Shown piece after piece: positions 16,698 through 25,153 of a stretch of DNA of 64,000 bases (position 1 is the first letter of the stretch; the number at the start of each line of letters is the position of its first letter). This DNA comes from Anaerolineales bacterium. GTDB taxonomy: Bacteria; Chloroflexota; Anaerolineae; 4572-78; J111. The translations under genes were made by a program, and so were the position numbers. The stretch spans positions 62,001 through 126,000 of the forward strand of contig JACKAU010000007.1 in the NCBI GenBank assembly GCA_020634855.1, written 5' to 3'. The notes beneath the pieces are model-generated. The model saw only the letters and a program-made list of their open reading frames with translations. It had not been told where the DNA came from and did no database searches.

Positions 16698-17453
16698 ATG
16701 AACCGCTTTAAAGTTATCGCCGTAGGCATGGGGCCGGGCGATCCGGAGTTGATTACGGTTAAAGGATTACGGGCTATCCAGCGAGCGCGGCTAATTTTTG
16801 TGCCGCGCAGCCAGGACGGCGAGCAGAGTCTGGCGCTGCGCATCGCCCGCGAGTGGATCGATCCAGAGCGCCAGCAAATAGTGGAGCTACTGTTACCTAT
16901 GACCCGTAACGCCGACAAACTGATGCCGGCCTGGCAGGCCGCCGCCGACCAAATTGCGGCCAGCATGGCTGCTGTCGACGTCGAGGCCGACACACTCATT
17001 GAGGGCGTTTACCTGCTGTTAGGCGATCCGCTGTTGTACGGCACCTTCACTTATATTTGGGCGGCGCTGGCCGAGGCCCATCCGGCCATTGCAATCGAGA
17101 TTGTGCCGGGCGTAACCTCGTTCGCGGCCTCGGCGGCGCAAGGACAGTTTGTGCTGAGCCGGATGTCGGATCGGGTGGCCATTTTGCCGGCCAGTTATGA
17201 AACCGACGGCGAGGCGCTTCGCCAGTTGCTGGCCGACTTTGACACGGTGATCTTAATGAAAGTGGGGCCGGTACTACCCCAGATCTTGACGGCGCTGGAG
17301 GAGATGGATTTACTGGAGTCGGCGCTGTATGCAGAGCGAGTCGGCATGCCGGAGGAACAGATGGCGCACGGGCCGGACCTAAAAGCCTTGAAAAACCAAC
17401 GACGACCCTATTTATCACTATTAATCGTTAAACGAGATAGGACTTCATCATGA
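16698..17453 (+). CDS. cbiL: Cobalt-precorrin-2 C20-methyltransferase
   Basis: A 251-residue tetrapyrrole methylase of normal length. It has the N-terminal SAM-binding loop VGMGPGDPELITVKG, the LLLGDPLLYGTFTYIW block and the EIVPGVTSFAASAA segment typical of CbiL/CobI, with CAERV-like YAERVGMPEEQ near the end. It adds the C-20 methyl to cobalt-precorrin-2. AAGGAGG stands about 9 nt before the ATG, one of the strongest ribosome sites of the operon. It overlaps the cbiFG fusion by 4 nt (ATGA). Confidence 0.94.
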   Translation: MNRFKVIAVGMGPGDPELITVKGLRAIQRARLIFVPRSQDGEQSLALRIAREWIDPERQQIVELLLPMTRNADKLMPAWQAAADQIAASMAAVDVEADTLIEGVYLLLGDPLLYGTFTYIWAALAEAHPAIAIEIVPGVTSFAASAAQGQFVLSRMSDRVAILPASYETDGEALRQLLADFDTVILMKVGPVLPQILTALEEMDLLESALYAERVGMPEEQMAHGPDLKALKNQRRPYLSLLIVKRDRTSS

Positions 17454-19438
17454 ACAACAACCTGTATCACGTCACCCCCGGCACCGTTTATTTTGTGGGG
17501 GCCGGGCCGGGCGCGCCCGATTTGATTACGGTGCGCGGCCGGGATATCATCGCCCAGGCCGATCTCATCCTCTACGCCGATAGCCTGGTCGAGGAAAGCG
17601 TCGCTCGTCTGGCCCGCAAAGCAGAGGCCCGGATTGAGTCTTCGTCCAGCCTGCATCTGGAGCAGATTCTCCAATTGATGGTTGAAGTCGCGCAGGCGGG
17701 TCAGGTCGTGGCCCGAATTCACAGCGGCGATCCGGCGCTGTACGGGGCCATCCACGAGCAGATGGCTTATTTGGAAGATTATCAAATTCCGTATGAGATT
17801 GTGCCGGGTGTTTCGGCCGTCTTTGCCGCCGCCGCTCAACTCAAAACCGAACTCACCGTACCTGACGTGGTCCAGACGATCATCTTGACCCGGACAGCAG
17901 GCCGAACCACGATGCCGGCCGGCGAAGATTTACGCACCCTGGCCGCTCCCGGCGCGTCGCTGGCGATCTATCTCAGCGTCAGCCGTATTCGCCACGTGGT
18001 GGATGATCTGCTGGCCAGCGGCGGCTACGGCCCCGATACCCCGGTGGCCGTCCACCACAAAGTAACCTGGCCCGACGAGAGTCACGTCATCGGCACCCTG
18101 GCCGATATCGCGGAAAAAGTTAAGGGGATGGGCTACACCAAACACGCCCTGATCCTGGTCAGTCCGGCGCTCGATCTGAGTCTAAAGGGCAAAGATCGGC
18201 GCACCAGCAGCCATCTCTACGATAAAAGTTACACTCACCGCTTCCGCCGGGCCGAGGATTTCAAACGCGGTAAAGAACGGCGCGAAGCCGAGGGCGTGAT
18301 CAACGGCGTGGTGGCCGGTGAAAAGCACCTGGCCAGCCGCGCCGAGCGAGCCGGCAGCGTCGTCATCGCCATTACCCGCCGGGGCAGCGAACTCGCGGCG
18401 CGCTTAGCTACAGAATTCGATACTGAACTGGCCCTCCCCACCAAATTCTCCCAGATGGCCGACCCATCCACTCCTTTACAGCCTACGCTCTATTCTGATT
18501 CGGCTCTGGCCGAGATTCGCCGCCGCTGGTCGAAGCACAACCAGTTGGTGCTGGTCATGCCGGCCGGCGTTGCAGTTCGGGCTGTCGCGCCGCTGCTGGG
18601 CCACAAATCGAGCGATCCGGCGGTGATCTGTCTGGACGAAACAGGCCAGTCGGTCATCCCGTTGTTGGGCGGCCATCAAGCCGGGGCGAATGACCTGGCG
18701 CGGCGCATCGCCGAACTGACCCATGGGACGGCGGCCATTACCACCGCCAGCGATGTGCAGGGCAAACCCGCGCTCGACCGGCTGGGGCAGACCGAGGGCT
18801 GGCGCATCGACCCGGCTAGCGCGTTAACTTACGCCAGCGCCTGCCTGGTCAACGATGAGCCGGTAGGCGTTTACATCGAGCCTGATTTAGCCGCTGCCCG
18901 CCGTAGTGCGGAAACGTGGCTGGCCCAGGCCGACAATTTATCGACAGTGGAGCAGATCGATGACCTGGATTTGGACGCCTACGCCGCCGGGCTGATCATC
19001 TCGCACCGGGTTATGAGCGATCATCACCTGCATTTGCTGGATAAATGTGTCCTTTATCGCCCGCCAGCGCTGGTGGTCGGTATGGGTTGTAAACGCGGCG
19101 TCCCGGCGGCGGAACTGCGGGCGGCGCTGGAGACTACTCTGGCCGAGGCCAACCTGGCGCTCGACAGTGTGGCCGGGCTGGCCACGGTCGATCTGAAAGC
19201 GGATGAGCCAGGGCTACACACCCTGGCAGCGGAATTAGGCGTTCCGCTCCAGATCATCGACCGGGCTGAGTTGGCCGCACTTGAACCGAGCCAGTTCAGC
19301 CCCAGCGCAGCCCAGGAGAAATTCGATCTCCCCGGCGTGGCCGAACCGTGCGCCATCCTGGCAGCCGGACCGGAGGGCCGGTTGTTGGTCGCCAAGCGGA
19401 GTTTTGAGCGGTGTACGGCGGCGGTGGCGAGTTCGTAG
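17450..19438 (+). CDS. cbiFG: CbiF-CbiG fusion: cobalt-precorrin-4 C11-methyltransferase / cobalt-precorrin-5A hydrolase
   Basis: A 662-residue fusion. Residues about 8-255 are CbiF/CobM (FVGAGPGAPDLITVRG, RIHSGDPALYGAI, YEIVPGVSAVFAAAA, PVAVHHKVTWPDE). A charged linker follows (about 256-300). Residues about 302-655 are CbiG, with the N-terminal VVIAITRRGSELA, the mid region LVMPAGVAVRAVAPLL, LLGGHQAGANDLARRIA and the C-terminal GMGCKRGVPAAELRAAL typical of the cobalamin-biosynthesis protein CbiG. Together they methylate C-11, open the delta-lactone ring and release acetaldehyde, two consecutive steps, so the fusion may channel the intermediate. CbiG is a mark of the anaerobic pathway. Confidence 0.94.
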   Translation: MNNNLYHVTPGTVYFVGAGPGAPDLITVRGRDIIAQADLILYADSLVEESVARLARKAEARIESSSSLHLEQILQLMVEVAQAGQVVARIHSGDPALYGAIHEQMAYLEDYQIPYEIVPGVSAVFAAAAQLKTELTVPDVVQTIILTRTAGRTTMPAGEDLRTLAAPGASLAIYLSVSRIRHVVDDLLASGGYGPDTPVAVHHKVTWPDESHVIGTLADIAEKVKGMGYTKHALILVSPALDLSLKGKDRRTSSHLYDKSYTHRFRRAEDFKRGKERREAEGVINGVVAGEKHLASRAERAGSVVIAITRRGSELAARLATEFDTELALPTKFSQMADPSTPLQPTLYSDSALAEIRRRWSKHNQLVLVMPAGVAVRAVAPLLGHKSSDPAVICLDETGQSVIPLLGGHQAGANDLARRIAELTHGTAAITTASDVQGKPALDRLGQTEGWRIDPASALTYASACLVNDEPVGVYIEPDLAAARRSAETWLAQADNLSTVEQIDDLDLDAYAAGLIISHRVMSDHHLHLLDKCVLYRPPALVVGMGCKRGVPAAELRAALETTLAEANLALDSVAGLATVDLKADEPGLHTLAAELGVPLQIIDRAELAALEPSQFSPSAAQEKFDLPGVAEPCAILAAGPEGRLLVAKRSFERCTAAVASS

Positions 19439-19473
19439 AGTTTGTGGAGTTGGGGAGTGGTTAGTTAGTTAGT

Positions 19474-19509
19474 GGTTGGTTGGTTGGTTGGTTGGTTGGT
19501 TGGTTGGTT
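19474..19509 (+). repeat. Tetranucleotide microsatellite (GGTT)9
   Basis: Nine perfect GGTT units, preceded by TTAGTTAGTTAG, in the 140-nt gap between cbiFG and cbiH. Such tracts are prone to slipped-strand length change. It lies about 70-110 nt before the cbiH start, so length change would alter spacing in the operon transcript but not the reading frame. Confidence 0.9.
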
Positions 19510-19578
19510 TGTTTGGTAGATGGTTGGTTAGGTGAATGGTTTGATCTTAGCCTCAGCCTTAGCCTGATTTTATAGATT

Positions 19579-20919
19579 GTGGATGATAATATGAAAGCAT
19601 TTGACGATACGATGACCGGCATGGAGGGTGTGTTAGCGTTGGTGAGTTTGGGGCCGGGTGATTTTTTGCAGATGACCGGAGCGGCTCAGGCTGCGTTGCA
19701 AACGGCCGAGGTAGTGATTGGGTATCAGGTTTATATCGACTCGATCCGGCCCTTACTGAGCGAAGAGCAGGAAATTATCAGTAGCCCGATTGGTCAGGAG
19801 TTGGAACGGGCCGGGCAGGCGATTGAACTGGCGGCGGCGGGCCGGCGGGTGGCGATGATCAGCAGCGGGGATATCGGCATCTACGCGATGGCCAGTCCGG
19901 TGTTTGACCTGTTACGCGAGCAGGGTTGGTCAGGCCGGCAGCCGATGGTGGAGGTTTATCCTGGCGTCAGCGCCATTCAAGCCGCCGCCGCTCGATTAGG
20001 CGCGCCGCTGGGCCACGATTTTTGCACCATCAGCTTGAGCGATTTGCTGACGCCGTGGCCGGTGATTGAGAGGCGATTGCAAGCGGCGGCTTGGGGCGAT
20101 TTTGTAATCGGCTTTTATAATCCGCGCAGCCGGCAACGGGATTGGCAGTTGCAACAGGCGGTCGATATCTTACGAGCCTACCGGCCCGGTTCGACGCCGG
20201 TGGCGGTGGTACGCAATGTGACCCGCCCAGATGAGCGCATCGACCTGACGACGCTGGCCGACTTCGAGCCGGAGGTGGTCGATATGTTTACGTTGGTGCT
20301 GGTCGGCAACAGCCAAAGCTATGTGCTGGCACAGCGCATTGTGACGCCGCGAGGTTACGTCGGCGGCGATGAGGCGACAGCGGCGAGCGACCCAACAACT
20401 AAAGCCGCCGCTCGGATCGAAGAACCGCAGCCCCAGGGCGATTTGTACCCGCTGACGCTGACCGGGATGCGTCAAGTTCAGGTGGTAGTGGTGGGCGGCG
20501 GGCCGGTGGGACAGCGCAAAGTGCAAGGGCTGCTCAACAGTGGGGCGATAGTACGACTGATCAGCCCGGAGGCGACCCCCACGCTGGCAACGTGGGCCGA
20601 GGCCGGAAAAATCGAATGGGTTAGACGCCCCTTCCAAACCGGCGATGTCGAGGGCGCGCAGTTGGTTTTTGCGGCGACCAATCAACGGGCGGTTAACGCT
20701 CAGGTAGCGCAAGAAGCCGCCCGATTAGAACTGCTGTGTAACGTGGCCGATCGGCCCGACGAGGGTAATTTTCACGTGCCGGCCGTCCACCGTCAGCCGG
20801 ACTTGGTCATTTCCATCAGCACTGTCAGCAAAAGACCAACCCAGGCCCGGCAGGTTAGAGATAAAATACGCACATGGTTAGAAAATGGAGATTTAGACAT
20901 TGGCGGAGCAGGAGATTAA
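19579..20919 (+). CDS. cbiH: CbiH fused to precorrin-2 dehydrogenase (Met8/CysG-N-like)
   Basis: A 446-residue fusion. Residues about 15-265 are CbiH/CobJ, the cobalt-precorrin-3 C17-methyltransferase that contracts the ring (LVSLGPGDFLQMT, ISSGDIGIYAMA, VYPGVSAIQAAAA, GFYNPRSRQRDWQ, VAVVRNVTRPDE). Residues about 298-440 are a Rossmann precorrin-2 dehydrogenase (VVVVGGGPVGQRKV, LVFAATNQRAVNAQV, CNVADRPDEGNFHVPAV), which makes sirohydrochlorin. The two activities are not consecutive steps. The start is uncertain: GTG 19579, ATG 19591, 19612 and 19621 are in frame and none has a clear ribosome site; 19621 (MEGVLALVSLG) is closest to the family start. It overlaps cobA by 20 nt. Confidence 0.92.
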   Translation: MDDNMKAFDDTMTGMEGVLALVSLGPGDFLQMTGAAQAALQTAEVVIGYQVYIDSIRPLLSEEQEIISSPIGQELERAGQAIELAAAGRRVAMISSGDIGIYAMASPVFDLLREQGWSGRQPMVEVYPGVSAIQAAAARLGAPLGHDFCTISLSDLLTPWPVIERRLQAAAWGDFVIGFYNPRSRQRDWQLQQAVDILRAYRPGSTPVAVVRNVTRPDERIDLTTLADFEPEVVDMFTLVLVGNSQSYVLAQRIVTPRGYVGGDEATAASDPTTKAAARIEEPQPQGDLYPLTLTGMRQVQVVVVGGGPVGQRKVQGLLNSGAIVRLISPEATPTLATWAEAGKIEWVRRPFQTGDVEGAQLVFAATNQRAVNAQVAQEAARLELLCNVADRPDEGNFHVPAVHRQPDLVISISTVSKRPTQARQVRDKIRTWLENGDLDIGGAGD

Positions 20920-21724
20920 ACAAGAAACGAAGGCGGGCAAGGCTTATCTGGTAGGAGCGGGGCCGGGTCGGGCTGATTTGATTACGGTGCGTGGGTTAAA
21001 ACTGCTCAAGCAGGCTGAAGTGGTGATGTACGACCGGCTGATTCCGCAAGAACTTTTACAAGAGGCTCGGCCTGAAGCTGAAATGATTTTTGTGGGCAAG
21101 GGGCCGGATCGCCATGTAATGGAGCAGGAGGAGATTACCCAATTGCTGGTGGAGCAGGTTCGCGCCGGCAAACAGGTGGTCCGGTTGAAAGGGGGCGATC
21201 CGCTGGTGTTTGGTCGCGGCGGGGAAGAGGTATTGGCGCTGGCCGAGGCCGGTTTGGCCTATGAGATTGTGCCCGGTATCTCGTCGGCGCTGGCCGGACC
21301 GGCCTACGCCGGCATCCCGGTGACGCATCGGGGAATGGTCACTTCTTTCGCGGTTGTGACCGGCCACGAAGACCCCCACAAGCCGGAAAGCACCACCGAT
21401 TGGGCTGCCCTGGCGCAGGTGCCGACGCTGGTGATGTTGATGGCGGCTAAAAACATCGCCCGCATTCGGGGCGAACTGCTGGCCGCCGGTCGAGCCGGAG
21501 AGACGCCCGCCGCCGCCATCAGTTGGGCCACCACCGATCGGCAGCAGGTGGTTCGGACCACACTGGATAAACTGCCGGCCGACATCGCGGCGCATAAACT
21601 GCCCACCCCCATGATTGTGGTGCTAGGCGACGTGGTGACCCTACACGACAAGCTGGCCTGGTTCAAACCGGATGGGGGGGCGGGCGGATTTGTACCGTAT
21701 GAGGCAGTGGAGGGGTCTCAGTAA
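20900..21724 (+). CDS. cobA: Uroporphyrinogen-III C-methyltransferase (SUMT)
   Basis: A 274-residue tetrapyrrole methylase that turns uroporphyrinogen III into precorrin-2, the first committed step to both siroheme and cobalamin. Signatures are LVGAGPGRADLITVRG, VVMYDRLIPQ, RLKGGDPLVFGRGGEE, YEIVPGISSALAGPAYAGIPVTHR and TLVMLMAAKNI. The start is TTG 20900 with GGAG nine nt upstream; the N-terminus then has about 14 extra hydrophilic residues. It is the last gene of the operon, translationally coupled to the dehydrogenase fusion that uses its product, and is followed by a strong terminator. Confidence 0.95.
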   Translation: MAEQEIKQETKAGKAYLVGAGPGRADLITVRGLKLLKQAEVVMYDRLIPQELLQEARPEAEMIFVGKGPDRHVMEQEEITQLLVEQVRAGKQVVRLKGGDPLVFGRGGEEVLALAEAGLAYEIVPGISSALAGPAYAGIPVTHRGMVTSFAVVTGHEDPHKPESTTDWAALAQVPTLVMLMAAKNIARIRGELLAAGRAGETPAAAISWATTDRQQVVRTTLDKLPADIAAHKLPTPMIVVLGDVVTLHDKLAWFKPDGGAGGFVPYEAVEGSQ

Positions 21725-21762
21725 ACTTCGCCCGTTTAAGGGAATCAACCTGGCAAAACGAG

Positions 21763-21803
21763 ATAAAACGGGGACGGTATAGACTACCGTCCCGTTTTAT
21801 TTA
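21763..21803 (+). terminator. Intrinsic terminator of the cobalamin operon
   Basis: Arms 21763-21779 and 21785-21800 are complementary over about 16 bp with a single extra G, a short TAGAC loop and a TTTTATTTA tail. It ends the transcript 40 nt after cobA. Confidence 0.8.
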
Positions 21804-21873
21804 GTCCGATTGAACATTATGGCATTACGGAAACAGGTCATAACACCAGTTTCTAAGCTGGACAGTCTCATAG

Positions 21874-21902
21874 TTCATATCCGGGCCGGGTTGTGGTACA
21901 CT
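21874..21902 (+). promoter_or_regulatory. Possible promoter of the ABC permease gene
   Basis: TTCATA (21874-21879), a 17-bp spacer and TACACT (21897-21902), 4/6 matches each. It is placed about 65 nt before the chosen start codon; no better candidate was seen after the operon terminator. Confidence 0.4.
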
Positions 21903-21969
21903 ACCTATAGAGTTGTCCTTTATCCCTTTTCTTTGGGATGTTAACCCGGTGTCATTGAGGCCAATCAAA

Positions 21970-24384
21970 ATGTTAATTAAACCCAGATGGCGCAAAGTCA
22001 TTCGCGACTTATGGCTGAACAAAAATAGAACGATTATCGTGGTATTGTCTATAGCCGTCGGCGTCTTTGCTGTCGGGACTATTGCGACCTCTCAGATTAT
22101 TTTGTCGCGAGATTTATCGAACACTTATTTAGCCACCAATCCGGCCAGCGCTACGCTAATGACCTTTGACTCCTTCGATCAAGATGTCGTCGATGCGGTG
22201 GACGGTATGCGTGAGGTGGCCGAGGCCGAAGCCCGCCGTCGGGTGACGGTTCGCGTCAAAACCGGGCCGGACGAATGGCGGCAAACCTGGCTGGTAGCCA
22301 TCCCCGATTTTGACGATATCAAGATCGACAAATTTGAGCCGGAAAGCGGGGCCTGGCCGCCGCCTGACCACGAAATTCTGATCGAACGGTCGGCCTTGAG
22401 CCTGCTCGATGTTAAAGAGGGGGATGTGGTGCTGGTTAAGACGGCCGAGGGCAAAGAACGGGAAATGCGCATCGCCGGGCTGGCTCACGATCTGAATGCC
22501 CAAATGTACGTGTTCGATGGCGTCGGCTACGGGTATATTACCGAAGATACCCTGGAGTGGCTCGACCAGCCTAGCGATTACAACGAACTGCGTTTTGTTG
22601 TGGCCGACCATCGCGACGATTATGACCATATTCAAGAGGTAACCGGCCGGGTGCGCGATAAAGTTGAGGATAGTGGCGCGATGGTTTTTGTCGCCTTTGT
22701 GCCGCCGCCCGGGAAGCATCTGTTCCTCGACCCATTTATTCAAGCTATTTCGATCATGATGGGGGCGCTGGCCGTGTTGTCGCTGCTATTGAGCGGCTTT
22801 CTGGTCATCAACACTATTTCGGCGCTGGTGGCCCAACAGACCCGCCAAATCGGGATGATGAAAGCCGTGGGAGCCAGAACACCTCAAATCATGAGCATGT
22901 ATCTGATCACCGTAGCTATTTTCGGCTTACTGGCGCTACTGATTGCGGTGCCGGCCGGGATGGTCGGGGCCTATTTGTTCAGCCGCTTTATTGCCAGTTT
23001 TCTCAACTTCGATGTGACCGATTTACGCTTGCCCACGGAAGTACTGCTGGCGCAAGTGGGCGTCGGGCTACTGATCCCGCTTATCGCGGCGCTTTATCCT
23101 ATTTTAGCCGGAGTCCGGGTGACGGTGCGGGAGGCCATTAGCGAATACGGGTTGGGTAAGGGGCGTTTTGGCACCAATCGACTGGACCGATTGCTGCTTA
23201 ATGTGCAAAATAACCGGTTTCTGCGGCGTCAGCTTACCCGACCGCTCCTGCTGTCGCTGCGAAATACGTTCCGACGAAAGACCCGGCTAAGCCTGACCCT
23301 GTTGACGCTCATTTTAGGCGGATCTATCTTTATTACAGTCTTCAGCTTGCGGGTATCGATGTTGGACACGCTGCGCGGCTGGCTGGATTACTTCCGCTAC
23401 GATGTGGCCGTGCAGTTTGAACGGGATTACCGTATCGAGCGAATCATACGCGAAACGCTAGACGTGCCCGGTATTGTCGAGGCCGAACCGTGGGCCTTTT
23501 ACAACACCCGCCGCGAGCGGCCCGATGGGACTGAAAGCGACAGCATAACTCTGTTAGCCCCGCCGCTTGACACGACGCTGATCAACCCAACCGTGATCGA
23601 GGGTCGCTGGCTGGCGCCGGAAGATAGCCGGGCAGTGGTTATCAACTCGATTATCCGGCGCAATGAGCCGGATATCCAGGTTGGCGACAAGATCACCCTC
23701 AAGATAGATGGGCGAGATGATGACTGGACGGTAGTAGGCGTTTTCACCGGCGGCTTTCCCGCCCCGACGATCTTTACCAGTTATGAAAACTTTGCCTCGG
23801 TCACCCATGATGTCGGGCGGGCCGAATGGGTTTTTGCCACGACCGAGCAGCATAACCTGGCCTATCAAACTCAAGTCTCTCGGGCTTTAGAAGATCGATT
23901 TGAAGCCATTGGCTTCGATGTGGGCTTGACCACCCGGGTGGAAGAGGAAATTGCTGAAGTCGAAGCGATCTTCGAGGTGATCATTGTGTTGCTGCTGATA
24001 ATGGCGGTGCTGTTGGCGGTTATCGGCGGTTTGGGGTTGATGGGGACCATGAGCATCAATGTGTTGGAACGCACCCGGGAGATCGGCGTGATGCGGGCCA
24101 TCGGCGCGTCGGACGGATCGGTGCAGAAGATTTTTATTGTGGAGGGTATTATTATTGGCTTGTTGAGTTGGATTGTCGGGACGGCGCTGGCTTACCCGCT
24201 CAGCCGGTATTTGAGCCAACTCATCGGCCAGCAGTTCCTTAGCGCCCCTCTGGATTATACATTCTCGATTACCGGCGTCTTACTTTGGTTAGGCGTCGTC
24301 ATTATGCTATCGGCCTTGGCCAGTTTCCTGCCGGCTTGGAACGCTTCGCGCATGACCGTGCGGGAGGTGCTGGCTTACGAGTAG
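21970..24384 (+). CDS. ABC transporter permease, duplicated FtsX/MacB type
   Basis: An 804-residue membrane protein with two copies of the MacB-periplasmic-core plus FtsX unit. A first membrane helix (TIIVVLSIAVGVFAVGTIA) is followed by an extracellular domain to about residue 250, three helices with the motif QQTRQIGMMKAVGA, then a second N-terminal helix (LSLTLLTLILGGSIF), a second outer domain and three last helices with ERTREIGVMRAIGAS. Such permeases work with a separate ATPase in lipoprotein, peptide or lipid traffic or mechanotransmission rather than classical import. No ATP-binding protein gene lies next to it here. The open frame reaches back to ATG 21913, but ATG 21970 has a TGAGG site at about 9 nt and gives the usual start. 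Confidence 0.92.
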   Translation: MLIKPRWRKVIRDLWLNKNRTIIVVLSIAVGVFAVGTIATSQIILSRDLSNTYLATNPASATLMTFDSFDQDVVDAVDGMREVAEAEARRRVTVRVKTGPDEWRQTWLVAIPDFDDIKIDKFEPESGAWPPPDHEILIERSALSLLDVKEGDVVLVKTAEGKEREMRIAGLAHDLNAQMYVFDGVGYGYITEDTLEWLDQPSDYNELRFVVADHRDDYDHIQEVTGRVRDKVEDSGAMVFVAFVPPPGKHLFLDPFIQAISIMMGALAVLSLLLSGFLVINTISALVAQQTRQIGMMKAVGARTPQIMSMYLITVAIFGLLALLIAVPAGMVGAYLFSRFIASFLNFDVTDLRLPTEVLLAQVGVGLLIPLIAALYPILAGVRVTVREAISEYGLGKGRFGTNRLDRLLLNVQNNRFLRRQLTRPLLLSLRNTFRRKTRLSLTLLTLILGGSIFITVFSLRVSMLDTLRGWLDYFRYDVAVQFERDYRIERIIRETLDVPGIVEAEPWAFYNTRRERPDGTESDSITLLAPPLDTTLINPTVIEGRWLAPEDSRAVVINSIIRRNEPDIQVGDKITLKIDGRDDDWTVVGVFTGGFPAPTIFTSYENFASVTHDVGRAEWVFATTEQHNLAYQTQVSRALEDRFEAIGFDVGLTTRVEEEIAEVEAIFEVIIVLLLIMAVLLAVIGGLGLMGTMSINVLERTREIGVMRAIGASDGSVQKIFIVEGIIIGLLSWIVGTALAYPLSRYLSQLIGQQFLSAPLDYTFSITGVLLWLGVVIMLSALASFLPAWNASRMTVREVLAYE

Positions 24385-24516
24385 GCCGATTATTGAAAGT
24401 GGCGGCTCGACATATTAATCCTTAAGCCCCTAAAACAGTCACGACCAACTAGGAATTTGTCTCACGATCTACTAGCCAACTAACTAGGAAAAAAACTCGC
24501 CCTTTTGTTAGTTTAT

Positions 24517-24554
24517 AAACTCCCCAATTGCCCGGCGCAATTGGGGAGTTTTTT
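24517..24554 (+). terminator. Intrinsic terminator after the ABC permease
   Basis: A perfect 14-bp stem (24517-24530 with 24538-24551, core CTCCCCAATTG), a 7-nt CCCGGCG loop and a TTTTTT tail. The 24555-24684 remainder up to the CBS gene holds repeated GAGTTG/GGAGTTGG words and no gene. Confidence 0.9.
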
Positions 24555-24684
24555 GATTAGACTCAAAGTAAAATGAGTTGAAGAGTTGGGAGTTGGAGAG
24601 TTGATAGAGTTGGAGGTTACAAGAACCCTATCTTTAACTCCACAAACTTCACAAAATCTACAGCTAACATAAGAAGGTGCCAAA

Positions 24685-25140
24685 ATGAGAAACGAATTAG
24701 TTGCCAACTGGATGAGTCCCGATGTTATTACCGTAACGCCTGATACTTCGTTGACCGATGCGGACAATCTGCTCCACGAGTACAATATCCGGCGTCTTCC
24801 TGTAATTGATGATGAAAACAACCTGCTGGGTATTCTTACGCTGGGCGATATCCGCGAAGCCTCTGCTTCCGATGCTACCTCGCTAAACATCTGGGAACTT
24901 AATTACTTGTTGGAAAAATTAGCCGTCCGAAAAATTATGACGCCTAACCCCATTACCGTTTATGTCAACGACTCGATTACCACGGCGGCCAGTATGATGC
25001 TGGAGAACAAAATCAGCGGTCTTCCTGTGCTCGATCCGGCAGATGACAGCCTGGTGGGTATCATTACCGAGTCAGATATTTTCAGTATGGTGGTTCAAAC
25101 TTGGGAAGAATTCGAGAGCCGGGAGTTAGAACCGGCTTAA
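24685..25140 (+). CDS. Tandem CBS-domain protein
   Basis: A 151-residue protein made only of two CBS motifs forming one Bateman module. CBS1 is residues 7-65 (WMSPDVITVTPDTSLTDA ... IRRLPVIDDENNLLGILTLGDI) and CBS2 is about 85-140 (IMTPNPITVYVND ... ISGLPVLDPADDSLVGIITESDI). Such modules bind adenosine nucleotides and sense energy state; no effector domain is attached. The ribosome site is AAGAAGG, 7 to 8 nt upstream. It is 13 nt before a USP gene, a common pairing of two adenine-nucleotide-binding stress proteins. Confidence 0.95.
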   Translation: MRNELVANWMSPDVITVTPDTSLTDADNLLHEYNIRRLPVIDDENNLLGILTLGDIREASASDATSLNIWELNYLLEKLAVRKIMTPNPITVYVNDSITTAASMMLENKISGLPVLDPADDSLVGIITESDIFSMVVQTWEEFESRELEPA

Positions 25141-25153
25141 AAGGAGGCGAAGT

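Noticed and set aside
19440..19578. Coding sequence in the GGTT tract
   Set aside because: Repeated Trp/Leu/Val codons with stops nearby; simple repeat only.
21913..21969. Extra 19 N-terminal residues of the ABC permease
   Set aside because: No ribosome site at ATG 21913; ATG 21970 has one and gives the usual start.
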